DNA of 12,170 nt from NCBI GenBank assembly GCA_021822115.1, contig JAJZSA010000067.1, forward strand, positions 1 through 12,170, in the 5' to 3' direction. The translations under genes were made by a program, and so were the position numbers. Source of the stretch: Pseudomonadota bacterium (GTDB taxonomy: Bacteria; Pseudomonadota; Gammaproteobacteria; Burkholderiales; Gallionellaceae). Shown here piece by piece: positions 1 to 7,815 of the stretch. Numbering within the stretch: position 1 is the first letter of the stretch; each line of letters starts with the position of its first letter. Under the pieces are notes generated by a model. That model was not told where the DNA came from, made no database searches, and was given only the letters and a program-made list of their open reading frames with translations.

Positions 1-127
1 TATGCATGTTTCCACACAAAGTGCGCCGTTCCGGTGTTCATGAGCAGCGGTGCAGGTGATCAGTTCGAATCGGACTGCCTGATCACGTCCTACTGGAACA
101 GGTGCTCATGAGCGACCGGAATACGCA
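1..127. mobile_element. Probable end of an IS21-family insertion sequence (body off the left edge)
   Basis: Read leftwards from 127, the sequence begins TGCGTATTCCGGTCGCTCAT and continues with a series of related 22-23 bp units. IS21-family elements have 5'-TG...CA-3' ends, often a TATTCCGG-like start, and multiple imperfect subterminal repeats bound by IstA. The match here is recognised by pattern, not by a database hit. No istA or istB coding sequence is visible, so only the tip of the element would be present, with the body to the left of position 1. The target-site duplication cannot be checked because the other end is outside the window. It could instead be a degenerate remnant. Confidence 0.6.
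33..127. repeat. Four imperfect 22-23 bp tandem units
   Basis: Units start at about 33, 55, 78 and 101. Each begins with a GGTG(T/A/C)TCA-like core (the third reads CCTGATCAC) and ends in a CGG or TGGAA-like block. Units 2 and 3 together form an inverted repeat, GTGATCAG (56-63) and CTGATCAC (79-86). The spacing of about two helical turns suits cooperative binding of a transposase such as IstA. That function is inferred from the IS21-like setting. Confidence 0.6.
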
Positions 128-208
128 TTTATGTAGCACTCTATGAATACTGCATTTGCATTGTAGCCCATCAGGCAGCGAAGATTTAGGTCCACTAGGT
201 CGACAATT

Positions 209-305
209 CGGCCATAAGAGACACTGATGAATTGCTGAAATAGCTGATTGATTGTTCTGAATGGTTGTCCGCTTCACTCTTAACAGCGGACGTTCAAAAC
301 TAAGA
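209..305 (+). repeat. 97-nt flanking repeat, left copy
   Basis: This stretch matches the reverse complement of 4997-5093 over 97 positions with no gaps (79 identical by hand count). The best-kept blocks are the outer 14 nt (209-222), AATTGCTGA (230-238), GTCCGCTTCA (267-276) and the inner 22 nt (284-305). The copy contains its own stem, GTCCGCT (267-273) with AGCGGAC (285-291) around an 11-nt loop. The two copies bracket the ptx operon in inverted orientation. The repeat family is not recognised. It could be a dispersed intergenic palindromic element or a decayed end of a mobile unit. Confidence 0.8.
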
Positions 306-319
306 ATCGGGGGCGATTC
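296..319 (-). terminator. Candidate rho-independent terminator of the ptx operon
   Basis: On the minus strand a perfect 6-bp stem (GAATCG at 319-314 as read, CGATTC at 309-304) closes a CCCC loop and is followed by TTAGTTTT (303-296). It begins 39 nt after the ptxE stop codon, where an operon terminator is expected. The stem is short and the T-tract is interrupted, so it may be weak. The T-tract falls inside the left 97-nt repeat. Confidence 0.45.
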
Positions 320-358
320 AAACCATACAAGGGATTAATCACACAACGAACTTAAGTC

Positions 359-1228
359 TCAACCTTTCCCTGCCAACCATTCTCCGAACCTTCGTGCCGG
401 GTGCCCGAGAGACAGCGTATCGCGCCAGATTACATAGAGTTCTTTACGCAGATTACCGCCTTCGAGTGCAATGGGAACCAAGGTGCCGGATTGGACCTCC
501 TCGGACACAGTGCCAACCAGTACGATCGACACTCCCAGCCCCGCTTTCACCCACTGCTTCACAGCATCGGTAGATCCCAGTTGCATACCGACAGACAAGC
601 CACTCTCCCCGCTTCCAAAGTAGTCAGCAAGTATCCGACCTGTTCCCGTACCCGGCTCGCCGCCGAGCAGGGGAACACCCATCAGGTCCCCGTGAGAAAG
701 GCTATGTTTATCGGCCCAAGGGTGACTCGGCGGAACGATAACGACCAGTTCTTCCTGCCGCCACGGGCGAGCTTCGTAACCTTCGCGACCGTCCCACCAT
801 TCCATCACAGCGACGTCGATATCTCCCGAATCAAGTTGCTGCGCAATGGACGGATTCTTGTCTATGCGGACATCCAGTTGTGTTTTCGGTGTTTCCTGCA
901 GGTCCAGAAAATCCTTCACATACCCAGACAGTAGATAAATACCTATATTGCTGCTCGCCCCGATGACTACAGGCTTGCTCAGGAAGATGCCGGCGGCATT
1001 CGTGCTCAGTCTCAGCAGATTCTCAGCATAGGGCTTGAACGCCATCCCTTCCGTCGTCAGACGGCAACCCGCAGCATCCCGCTCGATCAGTCGTGCCCCG
1101 AGTTGCATCTCGAGCTTCTGCATCTGTTGCGATATCGCGCCCTGGGAAAGACTTCTTTCTCGCGCACCAGCGCGGAAGCTGCCATGTCGGAAGATGGCGA
1201 GAAAGCTCGCCACCTGATCTAGGTTCAA
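359..1228 (-). CDS. ptxE: LysR-family transcriptional regulator of phosphite oxidation (PtxE)
   Basis: A 289-residue protein of normal LysR length. A winged helix-turn-helix spans about residues 1-60, with the recognition segment SLSQGAISQQMQKLE near 26-40. A two-lobed effector domain follows from about residue 87. It is the last gene of the cluster, 5 nt after the ptxD stop, matching the ptxABCDE order known from Pseudomonas stutzeri WM88. The start is a TTG. No upstream ATG is available, the next Met (36) lies inside the recognition helix, and the LysR-typical MNLDQVASFL beginning fits this start. An AAGGTGG-type ribosome site lies in the end of ptxD. The likely role is control of ptx transcription, perhaps through the inverted repeat at 4764-4786. 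The effector is unknown, with phosphite or phosphate status as candidates. Naming PtxE rests mainly on context. Confidence 0.85.
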   Translation of the reverse strand: MNLDQVASFLAIFRHGSFRAGARERSLSQGAISQQMQKLEMQLGARLIERDAAGCRLTTEGMAFKPYAENLLRLSTNAAGIFLSKPVVIGASSNIGIYLLSGYVKDFLDLQETPKTQLDVRIDKNPSIAQQLDSGDIDVAVMEWWDGREGYEARPWRQEELVVIVPPSHPWADKHSLSHGDLMGVPLLGGEPGTGTGRILADYFGSGESGLSVGMQLGSTDAVKQWVKAGLGVSIVLVGTVSEEVQSGTLVPIALEGGNLRKELYVIWRDTLSLGHPARRFGEWLAGKG

Positions 1229-1233
1229 GGTAC

Positions 1234-2241
1234 TCAGACCGCCACCTTGTCCAGCGGATGGTTGATCGCCCCTTGCGGAATCTGCCCTTTGAGTACTTGC
1301 AGAATATTGGTCGCAGCTTCCATCTCGATTGCCAACCGCACCGTATCCACGGCAGAGCCAATGTGAGGTGTGAAAAGCGTAAGCTCCGTGTTGGACAACA
1401 GGCGTTCAGAAATAGATTCTGGACGGTCCGGCCGCATCCATTCTTCCAGTTCAAACACATCAGCTGCATAGCCCGCCAGCTTGCCGGAATCGAGAGCATC
1501 GGCTACTGCTTTCTCATCGACCACCGAGCCACGGCAGGTATTCACCAGATAGGCTCCTGGCTTCATAATCGACAGTGATGCCGCATTGATCATATGCAAC
1601 GTATCTTGCGTGTAGGGCACCATGGGCACCACATAGTCGCTCTCAGCCAACAACTGCACCAACCCCACCTTGCGCAACCCCAAGCGCGCCTCGAGCTCAG
1701 GTGGCAACGGTTGCGGGTCGGTGTAGAGCAGTTCCATCTCGTAACCCTGCAGGCGAGCGGCTATAGCGCGACCGACCGCGCCCATGCCGATGATGCCAAG
1801 TGTGCGACCTGTCAAGCCTGCGCCATACAGCATAGGACGCCATCCAGTGAATTGTCCTGAACGCACGAAGCGGTCGCCCTGCAGGACTTTACGCGTCAGG
1901 CCGATCAACAGCCCAACGGTCAGTTCTGCGGTCGGGATGGTCAGCAGGTCGGGGACGTTGGTTATGCGGACCCCTCGGCGTGTACAGGCCGCCACATCAT
2001 AGTTGTCATATCCCTTGAGCGCGCAGGCGACCAATCGCAATTGCGGACATTCTGCGAGGAACGCGTCATCTATGCTGTCCGGCATGAAGGTCATGACCGC
2101 GACCGCATCACTGCACCGCTTGATTATCTCTTCGCGACTCAGCCGCTCACGCGTTTCGTTGGCAACAACATCGCAATGAGGTCTAAGCATGTCCAGTGTC
2201 TGCGGATGCACCCAACTGGTAATGACGATTTTCGGTTTCAT
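1234..2241 (-). CDS. ptxD: Phosphite (phosphonate) dehydrogenase, NAD-dependent, EC 1.20.1.1
   Basis: Oxidises phosphite to phosphate with reduction of NAD in the cytoplasm. The 335 residues match the family length (336 in P. stutzeri, from memory) and the fold is a D-2-hydroxyacid dehydrogenase. Residues known to matter in P. stutzeri PtxD are present: Met53, Lys76, Trp134, Tyr139, Arg237, Glu266, the catalytic His at 293 (292 in P. stutzeri) and Arg302 (301 there). The Rossmann motif GMGAVG is at 152-157. At the cofactor-selecting position 175 this protein has Asp followed by Pro176, where the P. stutzeri enzyme has Glu-Ala, so NAD preference is expected. The hallmark stretches [15 protein letters not shown] and FTPHIGSAV make PtxD much more likely than a glycerate or glyoxylate dehydrogenase. 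ATG start with GGAG 7 nt upstream, 11 nt after ptxC. Confidence 0.95.
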   Translation of the reverse strand: MKPKIVITSWVHPQTLDMLRPHCDVVANETRERLSREEIIKRCSDAVAVMTFMPDSIDDAFLAECPQLRLVACALKGYDNYDVAACTRRGVRITNVPDLLTIPTAELTVGLLIGLTRKVLQGDRFVRSGQFTGWRPMLYGAGLTGRTLGIIGMGAVGRAIAARLQGYEMELLYTDPQPLPPELEARLGLRKVGLVQLLAESDYVVPMVPYTQDTLHMINAASLSIMKPGAYLVNTCRGSVVDEKAVADALDSGKLAGYAADVFELEEWMRPDRPESISERLLSNTELTLFTPHIGSAVDTVRLAIEMEAATNILQVLKGQIPQGAINHPLDKVAV

Positions 2242-2252
2242 CTTGTCTCCAA

Positions 2253-3059
2253 TTATTTAAAACGTTTCCTGAGATATCCGCTGAAAGCATCCACGAGCGT
2301 AACCATGACCAAGATCACAAGCAATATTGCTGACACATCTTGGTATTGCATGATGCGCAAGGACCCCATCAGTTCGAAGCCTATCCCTCCCGCCCCAACC
2401 ATTCCCATCACCGTGGATGCACGGAAGTTGTATTCCCATCGGTAGATGGATGTGTCGGCGAGCTGCGGTAGCACTTGCGGCAATACCCCATGTAACAATA
2501 CCTGTAGCGGCGACGCACCTGCTGCACGTGCTGCTTCTATCGGTGCTGGATCGGCATGCTCAATCGCTTCGGCGAAGAATTTGCCAACCATGCCGATCGA
2601 ATGAAGACCAAGTGCAAGTACGCCGGGCAGTGCGCCGAAGCCGACTGCCGCCACGAAGATGATGCCAAGTATCAACTCTGGTATGGAACGCAAGGTATTC
2701 AACAAGCCGCGCGCCATTTGATAGACCAGCGGATGCGGAGAAGTGTTCTGTGCAGCCAGAAAAGCCAGCGGCAGCGAGAAAGCAACCGCCAGCGCAGTGC
2801 CCGCAATACTCATGGCCAGCGTGTCCAACAGCGGCTTCCACCAGTTGGCGACCTCATTGAAGTTCGGCGGCATCATTTCGCCGACCAGACTGAACAGGCT
2901 CGGCACACCTTCCGAGAGACGCTCTGCATCGAATAGACCGACGTAGTGCGCACATATCAGGATGACCAGCATGGCTGCGCCGAAGCGCAGCGCGTTGTAC
3001 ATCCAGTCGCGCTGAGCTACGTCGAGCAGTTGGTCGTATTGACTGTTATGGTCGCTCAT
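2253..3059 (-). CDS. ptxC: Phosphite ABC transporter permease
   Basis: An integral inner-membrane protein of 268 residues, PhnE-like. Hydrophobic segments lie at about 24-42, 80-104, 126-150 and 240-258. The first is preceded by a soluble N-terminus. The EAA loop that docks on the ATPase is clear (about 175-194, [20 protein letters not shown]). It presumably forms the homodimeric channel of a transporter with PtxA and PtxB. It lies 13 nt after ptxB and 11 nt before ptxD, inside the operon. Its ATG start has only a weak ribosome site (ACAG), so it may rely partly on translation from ptxB. Taken alone the sequence could be a phosphonate permease. The adjoining ptxD points to phosphite. Confidence 0.9.
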   Translation of the reverse strand: MSDHNSQYDQLLDVAQRDWMYNALRFGAAMLVILICAHYVGLFDAERLSEGVPSLFSLVGEMMPPNFNEVANWWKPLLDTLAMSIAGTALAVAFSLPLAFLAAQNTSPHPLVYQMARGLLNTLRSIPELILGIIFVAAVGFGALPGVLALGLHSIGMVGKFFAEAIEHADPAPIEAARAAGASPLQVLLHGVLPQVLPQLADTSIYRWEYNFRASTVMGMVGAGGIGFELMGSLRIMQYQDVSAILLVILVMVTLVDAFSGYLRKRFK

Positions 3060-3072
3060 ATACTGTTTTCGA

Positions 3073-3936
<864 letters not shown>

Positions 3937-4740
3937 TCACTCCTCGTTGATGGCTAGTTGGGTAAATGAAGGTAAAGGGGGCACGGGTATTTCTTCTCGG
4001 CCACTGGTTGGCGCCTGATCGTAGATATCCTGCAACAGGGCGTCACTCAGTTCGTTCGGTGAGCCGTCGTAGACGACCCGACCATGTGCGATGGCAATGA
4101 TCCGGTCGGCGAATTCACGCGCCAGATCGACTTGATGAAGACTCACCACTGTCGTGATGCCATCTTCAAGGCAAATATGCTTCAGTTGCGACAACACACG
4201 ACGCGAAGTTGCCGGATCTAGGCTGGCAACAGGTTCGTCCGCCAGCATCAAACGTGGCTGCTGCGCCAATGCACGCGCGATACCAACACGCTGCAGTTGA
4301 CCTCCGCTCAAACGGTCAACCCGCTCGGTGGCCTTTTCCAGCAAACCAACACGCTCCAGACATTCAAGCGCGATATGCTGTTCAGCACGGGGCAATGGGA
4401 ACATGGAACGCAGGGTGGTGTGATAGCCGATACGGCCAAGAAGTACGTTCTGTAGCGCCGTATGTCGCCGGATTAGCTGATGCTGCTGGAAGATCATGCC
4501 GGTACGACGCCGGTGTAGTCTGAGGGCTGCAGCAGTGTCGACAACCCCAACATCTTGAACATGAATAGAACCCGTTGTCGGACGAGTAAGCATATTGAGA
4601 CAGCGGAGCAACGTCGACTTACCCGCGCCCGAAGCGCCAAGCAGGACATTAAATTCACCGCGCTTGAAACTCAGCGAGGTCGGATGCAGCCCGATCGCAT
4701 CGGCTCCATACCTGACGGATACATTTTTGAGTTCGATCAC
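3937..4740 (-). CDS. ptxA: Phosphite ABC transporter ATP-binding protein
   Basis: A 267-residue PhnC-like ATPase that energises phosphite import through PtxC. Motifs in order: Walker A GASGAGKST (35-43), Q-loop FQQ (84-86), signature LSGGQ (144-148), Walker B LMLADEP with catalytic Glu169, and H-loop His202. All are intact. It is the first gene of the operon. The start is GTG, forced by an in-frame TGA two codons upstream, with a GGGGGTG ribosome site. The C-terminal tail from about residue 242 is Pro-rich and poorly conserved in look. Phosphonate ATPases (PhnC) are the alternative, but no phosphonate lyase genes occur here. Confidence 0.92.
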   Translation of the reverse strand: MIELKNVSVRYGADAIGLHPTSLSFKRGEFNVLLGASGAGKSTLLRCLNMLTRPTTGSIHVQDVGVVDTAAALRLHRRRTGMIFQQHQLIRRHTALQNVLLGRIGYHTTLRSMFPLPRAEQHIALECLERVGLLEKATERVDRLSGGQLQRVGIARALAQQPRLMLADEPVASLDPATSRRVLSQLKHICLEDGITTVVSLHQVDLAREFADRIIAIAHGRVVYDGSPNELSDALLQDIYDQAPTSGREEIPVPPLPSFTQLAINEE

Positions 4741-4763
4741 AAGTCACCCCCACAAGCCTTGAT

Positions 4764-4786
4764 GACGATTCATATTTCGAATCGTC
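4764..4786. promoter_or_regulatory. Perfect inverted repeat with LysR-type T-N11-A pattern, candidate PtxE operator
   Basis: GACGATTC (4764-4771) and GAATCGTC (4779-4786) are exact reverse complements separated by 7 nt. The centre carries ATTC-N7-GAAT, so T4769 and A4781 form the T-N11-A core typical of LysR-type regulator sites. It lies 24 nt upstream of the ptxA GTG. If transcription starts at the promoter proposed further upstream, the repeat would be in the leader and could act as a roadblock or as an RNA stem. PtxE as the binder is inferred. Confidence 0.5.
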
Positions 4787-4820
4787 TCGCCATTAAGTTA
4801 AGAATTTCTAAACAGTGCGA

Positions 4821-4854
4821 ATGCTAGGAGATGAAAGTGACAGAGAGATTACGG
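4821..4854 (-). promoter_or_regulatory. Candidate Pho-box promoter of the ptx operon
   Basis: On the minus strand CCGTAAT (4854-4848), four bases CTCT, then CTGTCAC (4843-4837) match the PhoB direct repeat CTGTCAT-N4-CTGTCAT at 5/7 and 6/7 positions. Ten bases further on is TAGCAT (4826-4821), a 4/6 match to the -10 hexamer at the spacing used by PhoB-activated promoters, which lack a -35. The leader to ptxA would be about 74 nt. The P. stutzeri ptx operon is known to respond to phosphate starvation, which makes this plausible. Confidence 0.4.
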
Positions 4855-4996
4855 AGAGATGAATTATTTTGTCTGCCTTCTAGAAGACGAATTACGAAGG
4901 CGGGCCATTGAGGGAAAGAAGGCCACTGAGCATCCGCCATCAGGAAATCTATATGACTGGTTGGGGTTAGCAAGCTACGGTCGATCACCATCAAGC

Positions 4997-5093
4997 TCTT
5001 AGTTTTGAACGTCCGCTGACAGGACTGAAGCGGACCTCCCTTTAGAATTCTCAAGCAGCTTTCTCAGCAATTCCCCATCGTCTCTTATGGCCG
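4997..5093 (-). repeat. 97-nt flanking repeat, right copy (inverted)
   Basis: This is the inverted partner of 209-305. The inner 22 nt (4997-5018) and the outer 14 nt (5080-5093) are identical between copies, as is the TGAAGCGGAC block (5026-5035). It has its own GTCCGCT (5011-5017) and AGCGGAC (5029-5035) stem. Similarity fades outside 5093. The copy lies 256 nt upstream of ptxA, so the operon and its proposed promoter and operator are all inside the bracket. Confidence 0.8.
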
Positions 5094-5249
5094 AGATCCC
5101 GCCTAGCATCGAGTATGTTGCTCAACTACAGCACTGCTTGAGATTCGCATGGTGATATTATTCAAGCGAGCACGTAATGCTCATTGGAGGCAATCAATAA
5201 TGGTCATGTGATTGTTTCTTAAAATCAGGGTAGCCGCAGAGTAGGCCAT

Positions 5250-5278
5250 AAAAAAGGCCACAGCTTGCAGCTAAAGCC
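5250..5278 (-). terminator. Orphan terminator-like hairpin on the minus strand
   Basis: As read on the minus strand: GGC (5278-5276), three bases, AGCT, a TGC-type loop, AGCT, two bases, GGCC (5259-5256), then six T (5255-5250). Part of the middle of the stem relies on G-U pairs and one mismatch. No minus-strand gene precedes it in the window, so it may be a relic or may end an unannotated small transcript from 5279-5517. Confidence 0.4.
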
Positions 5279-5462
5279 AATAAACACGAGGGAGAAGGTC
5301 GCCTTGACATGGCGGGGAGCGTTGGCTCGAGTTCAACCACGCTACCAATTCAGAGGCTTACGAGTGCAATATTTCGGAATTCCTCCTAAATTTTAAAGAA
5401 ATTCTAAACATGGCATATTTCATGGTACTGAAAATTTATTCACCACATAAGCCTTGCTGCTA

Positions 5463-5479
5463 TTGGCATTAAGAGCGCA
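5463..5479 (+). promoter_or_regulatory. Possible sigma-54 type promoter for the GGDEF-EAL gene
   Basis: TTGGCATTAAGAGCGCA carries GG (5465-5466) and GC (5477-5478) with exactly 10 bases between, the invariant spacing of -24/-12 promoters, plus TTGGCA and GCA consensus bases. Predicted initiation is near 5490, about 28 nt before the start codon. A sigma-70 reading using GATAAT (5483-5488) lacks a well-spaced -35. The match is partial. Confidence 0.28.
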
Positions 5480-5517
5480 ATTGATAATTGAGTGGGAGTA
5501 ATCGGCTTTAGCCAGCC

Positions 5518-7716
5518 TTGAAGCCGCTAGCGCAATACAGCAGATCCGATCTGCCCCGGATGGCCGGGCTTGTGCTCGCCTATGCGGCGCTCACCTGGCT
5601 GATCCTGACCTATTTCACGACGGACGGAAACATTTCCGTCGTGTGGATACCGAGTGGCTTGGGCGTGGCCACCGTATTGTTGCTGGGGACGCGCTATTGG
5701 CCGGCGATCTTCGGCGGCGCCTTGCTGGCCTATCTGGTGGTGGGGCGCGCATTTTGGCCCTCGCTGTTCATTGCTGGCAGCAACGTCATCGAACCTTTGC
5801 TGGTGGCTTGGGTGTTGCAGCGGATGGGGCGTTTCTCCAGACGGCTGGAAACGCCACAAGATTTTTTCAAACTGATGCTGGCAGGGGCGCTCAGTGCTGC
5901 ACTGGCGGCTGCCATCGGAGTGATGACGCTGACCGCCTTTGGCATCGTGCCGTTCGCCCATTTCCCGCATGGCATGCTGCAATGGTGGATGGGCAACCTG
6001 CTGGGGATCATGCTCGGTGCGCCGCTGCTGCTGGTGTGGCGCGGCTGGCCGCGGCGCTGGTTCGAGAATCCGCGGCGGCGCCTGGAAACGGTGTTGTTCC
6101 TGACCACTTCGGTCCTGGCTTCGCAAGTGTTGTTCGGCGATTGGCTGCATGGCGCGGAGGTGCCGCGCAGCTACCTGATGTTCCTGTTCGCCTCCTGGGG
6201 CGCGCTGCGCTTCGGCCGGCGCGGCGCGACGCTGATCGTGTTGCTCGCGGCGGTGCATGGTCTGCTCGGAGCGTTGCACGGCTACGGCGTGTTTGCCGCC
6301 GACCTGCAACAGACGCAGCTGGGCAATTTCTGGCTGTACATCATGACCTTGGGCTTCGTCGGCATCACCCTGGCGACCACCATCAATGCCATGTTCCGCA
6401 ACGAGGAGACCATCCAGCGCCAGGCGCATTACGATGAGCTCACCCAGCTGCCCAACCGCCGTTTGTTCCGCGACCGCCTGCAACAGATGATGCGTCAGGT
6501 GCAGCGGCATGGCGGTGCGCTATCCCTGTTGCTGATCGACCTGGACCGCTTCAAGGAGGTCAACGATACCTTGGGGCACAATGCCGGCGATGACTTGCTG
6601 GTGGACGCGGCGCAGCGTATCCGGGGCTGTATCCGCGATACCGATACCGTCGCGCGCATGGGGGGCGACGAGTTCGTGGTCATCCTGGGTGATCTGACCG
6701 ACCATGCCGGCATCGAGCGCGTGGCGCAGAGCATCATCGACCGTCTGACCGAACCATTCATGCTGGGCACGGAGCAGGTCTACGTCTCCGCCAGTATCGG
6801 TATCGCGCTCTATCCGGACGATGCCGCAGACATCGAGACCTTGCTCAAACACGCCGATCAGGCGATGTATGTGTCCAAGGGGCTGGGACGCAACTGCTAC
6901 AGCTATTTCACCGGCGAGATGCAGCAACAGGCGCAGAAACGCCTGCGTCTGACCAACGACCTGCGCGGTGCGCTGGCACGCCAGGAACTGCGTGTGTATT
7001 ACCAGCCCATCGTCGAGCTGGCTACGGGCAAGATCCACAAGGCCGAAGCCTTGCTGCGCTGGCAACATCCGACACGCGGCCTGGTCAATCCGGTTGACTT
7101 CATCCCGCTGGCAGAGGAGAGCGGCATGATAGGCGCCATCGGTGACTGGGTGTTCCGGCAGGCAGCCAATCAATGCAAGCTGCTCAAATTGCAATACGAC
7201 GCCAGCTTCCAGATCAGCGTCAACAAGTCGCCGGCACAGTTCCGTAACGACGAACCGCGTGCGCAGCAATGGCTGCAACTGTTGGACGAGCTGGGTCTGG
7301 CCGGCCAGGGCATCACCATCGAGATCACCGAAGGTCTGTTGCTGGATGCCGGCGATACGGTGCAGACGCGCATTACCGCCTTGCGCGAAGCCGGCATGCA
7401 GGTCGCCATCGACGATTTCGGCACCGGCTACTCCTCGCTGTCCTATCTCAAGAAATTCGATATCGACCATCTCAAGATCGACCGCTCCTTCGTCAGCAAC
7501 CTGGAACACAATCCCGACGACCTGGCATTGTGCGAGGCCATCATCGTGATGGCGCACAAACTGGGGCTGAAGGTGATCGCTGAAGGTGTGGAGACCCCGT
7601 TGCAGCGTGACATGCTCAAGGCCGCCGGTTGCGATTTCGCCCAAGGATTCCTGTTCTCCCGTCCGGTGCCGGCCGACCAGTTCGAGGCCTTGCTACAGCG
7701 CGGCGAGACGAAATAG
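5518..7716 (+). CDS. Membrane-bound cyclic-di-GMP enzyme, MASE1-GGDEF-EAL
   Basis: A 732-residue protein. Residues about 16-295 are a multi-helix MASE1-type membrane sensor (WIPSGLGVA at 43-51 and WPAIFGGALLAY at 61-72 are typical). The GGDEF domain (about 300-460) has GGDEF at 382-386 and an intact product-inhibition I-site, Arg373-x-x-Asp376. The EAL domain (about 475-725) keeps Glu510 (EALLRW), Asn569, Glu602/Glu605 (EITE), the DDFGTGYSSL pair Asp632-Asp633, Lys653, Glu689 and Gln709. Both synthesis and hydrolysis of cyclic-di-GMP are therefore possible, and which dominates cannot be read. The membrane domain presumably senses an unknown signal. A TTG start at 5518 is used because an in-frame TAG lies at 5509-5511. 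The first ATG at 5560 (Met15) is the alternative, and neither has a strong ribosome site. It is monocistronic by spacing. Confidence 0.93.
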   Translation: MKPLAQYSRSDLPRMAGLVLAYAALTWLILTYFTTDGNISVVWIPSGLGVATVLLLGTRYWPAIFGGALLAYLVVGRAFWPSLFIAGSNVIEPLLVAWVLQRMGRFSRRLETPQDFFKLMLAGALSAALAAAIGVMTLTAFGIVPFAHFPHGMLQWWMGNLLGIMLGAPLLLVWRGWPRRWFENPRRRLETVLFLTTSVLASQVLFGDWLHGAEVPRSYLMFLFASWGALRFGRRGATLIVLLAAVHGLLGALHGYGVFAADLQQTQLGNFWLYIMTLGFVGITLATTINAMFRNEETIQRQAHYDELTQLPNRRLFRDRLQQMMRQVQRHGGALSLLLIDLDRFKEVNDTLGHNAGDDLLVDAAQRIRGCIRDTDTVARMGGDEFVVILGDLTDHAGIERVAQSIIDRLTEPFMLGTEQVYVSASIGIALYPDDAADIETLLKHADQAMYVSKGLGRNCYSYFTGEMQQQAQKRLRLTNDLRGALARQELRVYYQPIVELATGKIHKAEALLRWQHPTRGLVNPVDFIPLAEESGMIGAIGDWVFRQAANQCKLLKLQYDASFQISVNKSPAQFRNDEPRAQQWLQLLDELGLAGQGITIEITEGLLLDAGDTVQTRITALREAGMQVAIDDFGTGYSSLSYLKKFDIDHLKIDRSFVSNLEHNPDDLALCEAIIVMAHKLGLKVIAEGVETPLQRDMLKAAGCDFAQGFLFSRPVPADQFEALLQRGETK

Positions 7717-7744
7717 GCCGGAATCCCCCCTTTATTCTCCGCAT

Positions 7745-7769
7745 GCCGGATCCCGCCGGCTGTTAATTT
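7745..7769 (+). terminator. Weak candidate terminator after the GGDEF-EAL gene
   Basis: GCCGG (7745-7749), a 6-nt loop and CCGGC (7756-7760) form a 5-bp GC stem followed by TGTTAATTT. It starts 28 nt after the stop codon. The stem is short and the T-tract is imperfect. A second small stem, GCCG-AAAAA-CGGC (7778-7790), lies in the leader of the next gene. Confidence 0.4.
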
Positions 7770-7815
7770 AGCCTCGTGCCGAAAAACGGCTGTCAGTTCG
7801 AAAACGAGGTGAAAC

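Larger units (their letters stand above)
5094..5517. other. AT-rich intergenic region without a supported gene
   Basis: No reading frame with a credible ribosome site and family similarity was found in these 424 nt. Visible structures are a small inverted repeat GAGCA/TGCTC (5168-5182), CAATCA/TGATTG (5191-5214), a minus-strand terminator-like hairpin (5250-5278) and a possible sigma-54 promoter (5463-5479). The base composition is clearly more AT-rich than the genes to the right, especially from about 5365 to 5490. Confidence 0.6.

Noticed and set aside
209..305. Integron attC site reading of the GTCCGCT...AGCGGAC palindromes
   Set aside because: The bordering GTTCAAA does not fit the GTTRRRY core, the enclosed unit is a five-gene operon rather than a cassette, and no integrase is present.
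4824..5054. 76-codon minus-strand frame upstream of ptxA
   Set aside because: It overlaps the 97-nt repeat and the proposed ptx promoter, has no convincing ribosome site and matches nothing recognisable.
5087..5155. Short plus-strand frame beginning MAEIPPSIEYVAQLQ
   Set aside because: Only 22 codons, starting within the right 97-nt repeat and without a ribosome site. The left copy of the repeat does not keep an equivalent frame.
5194..5310. 38-codon minus-strand frame resembling a small exported peptide (MSRRPSPSCLLALAASCG)
   Set aside because: No ribosome site, the lipobox fit is poor, and the terminator-like hairpin lies inside it. Probably chance.
5527..6510. Long minus-strand frame opposite the GGDEF-EAL gene
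   Set aside because: His/Gln/Arg-rich translation without recognisable domains. The plus strand has a clear multi-domain enzyme in the same place, and high GC explains the open frame.
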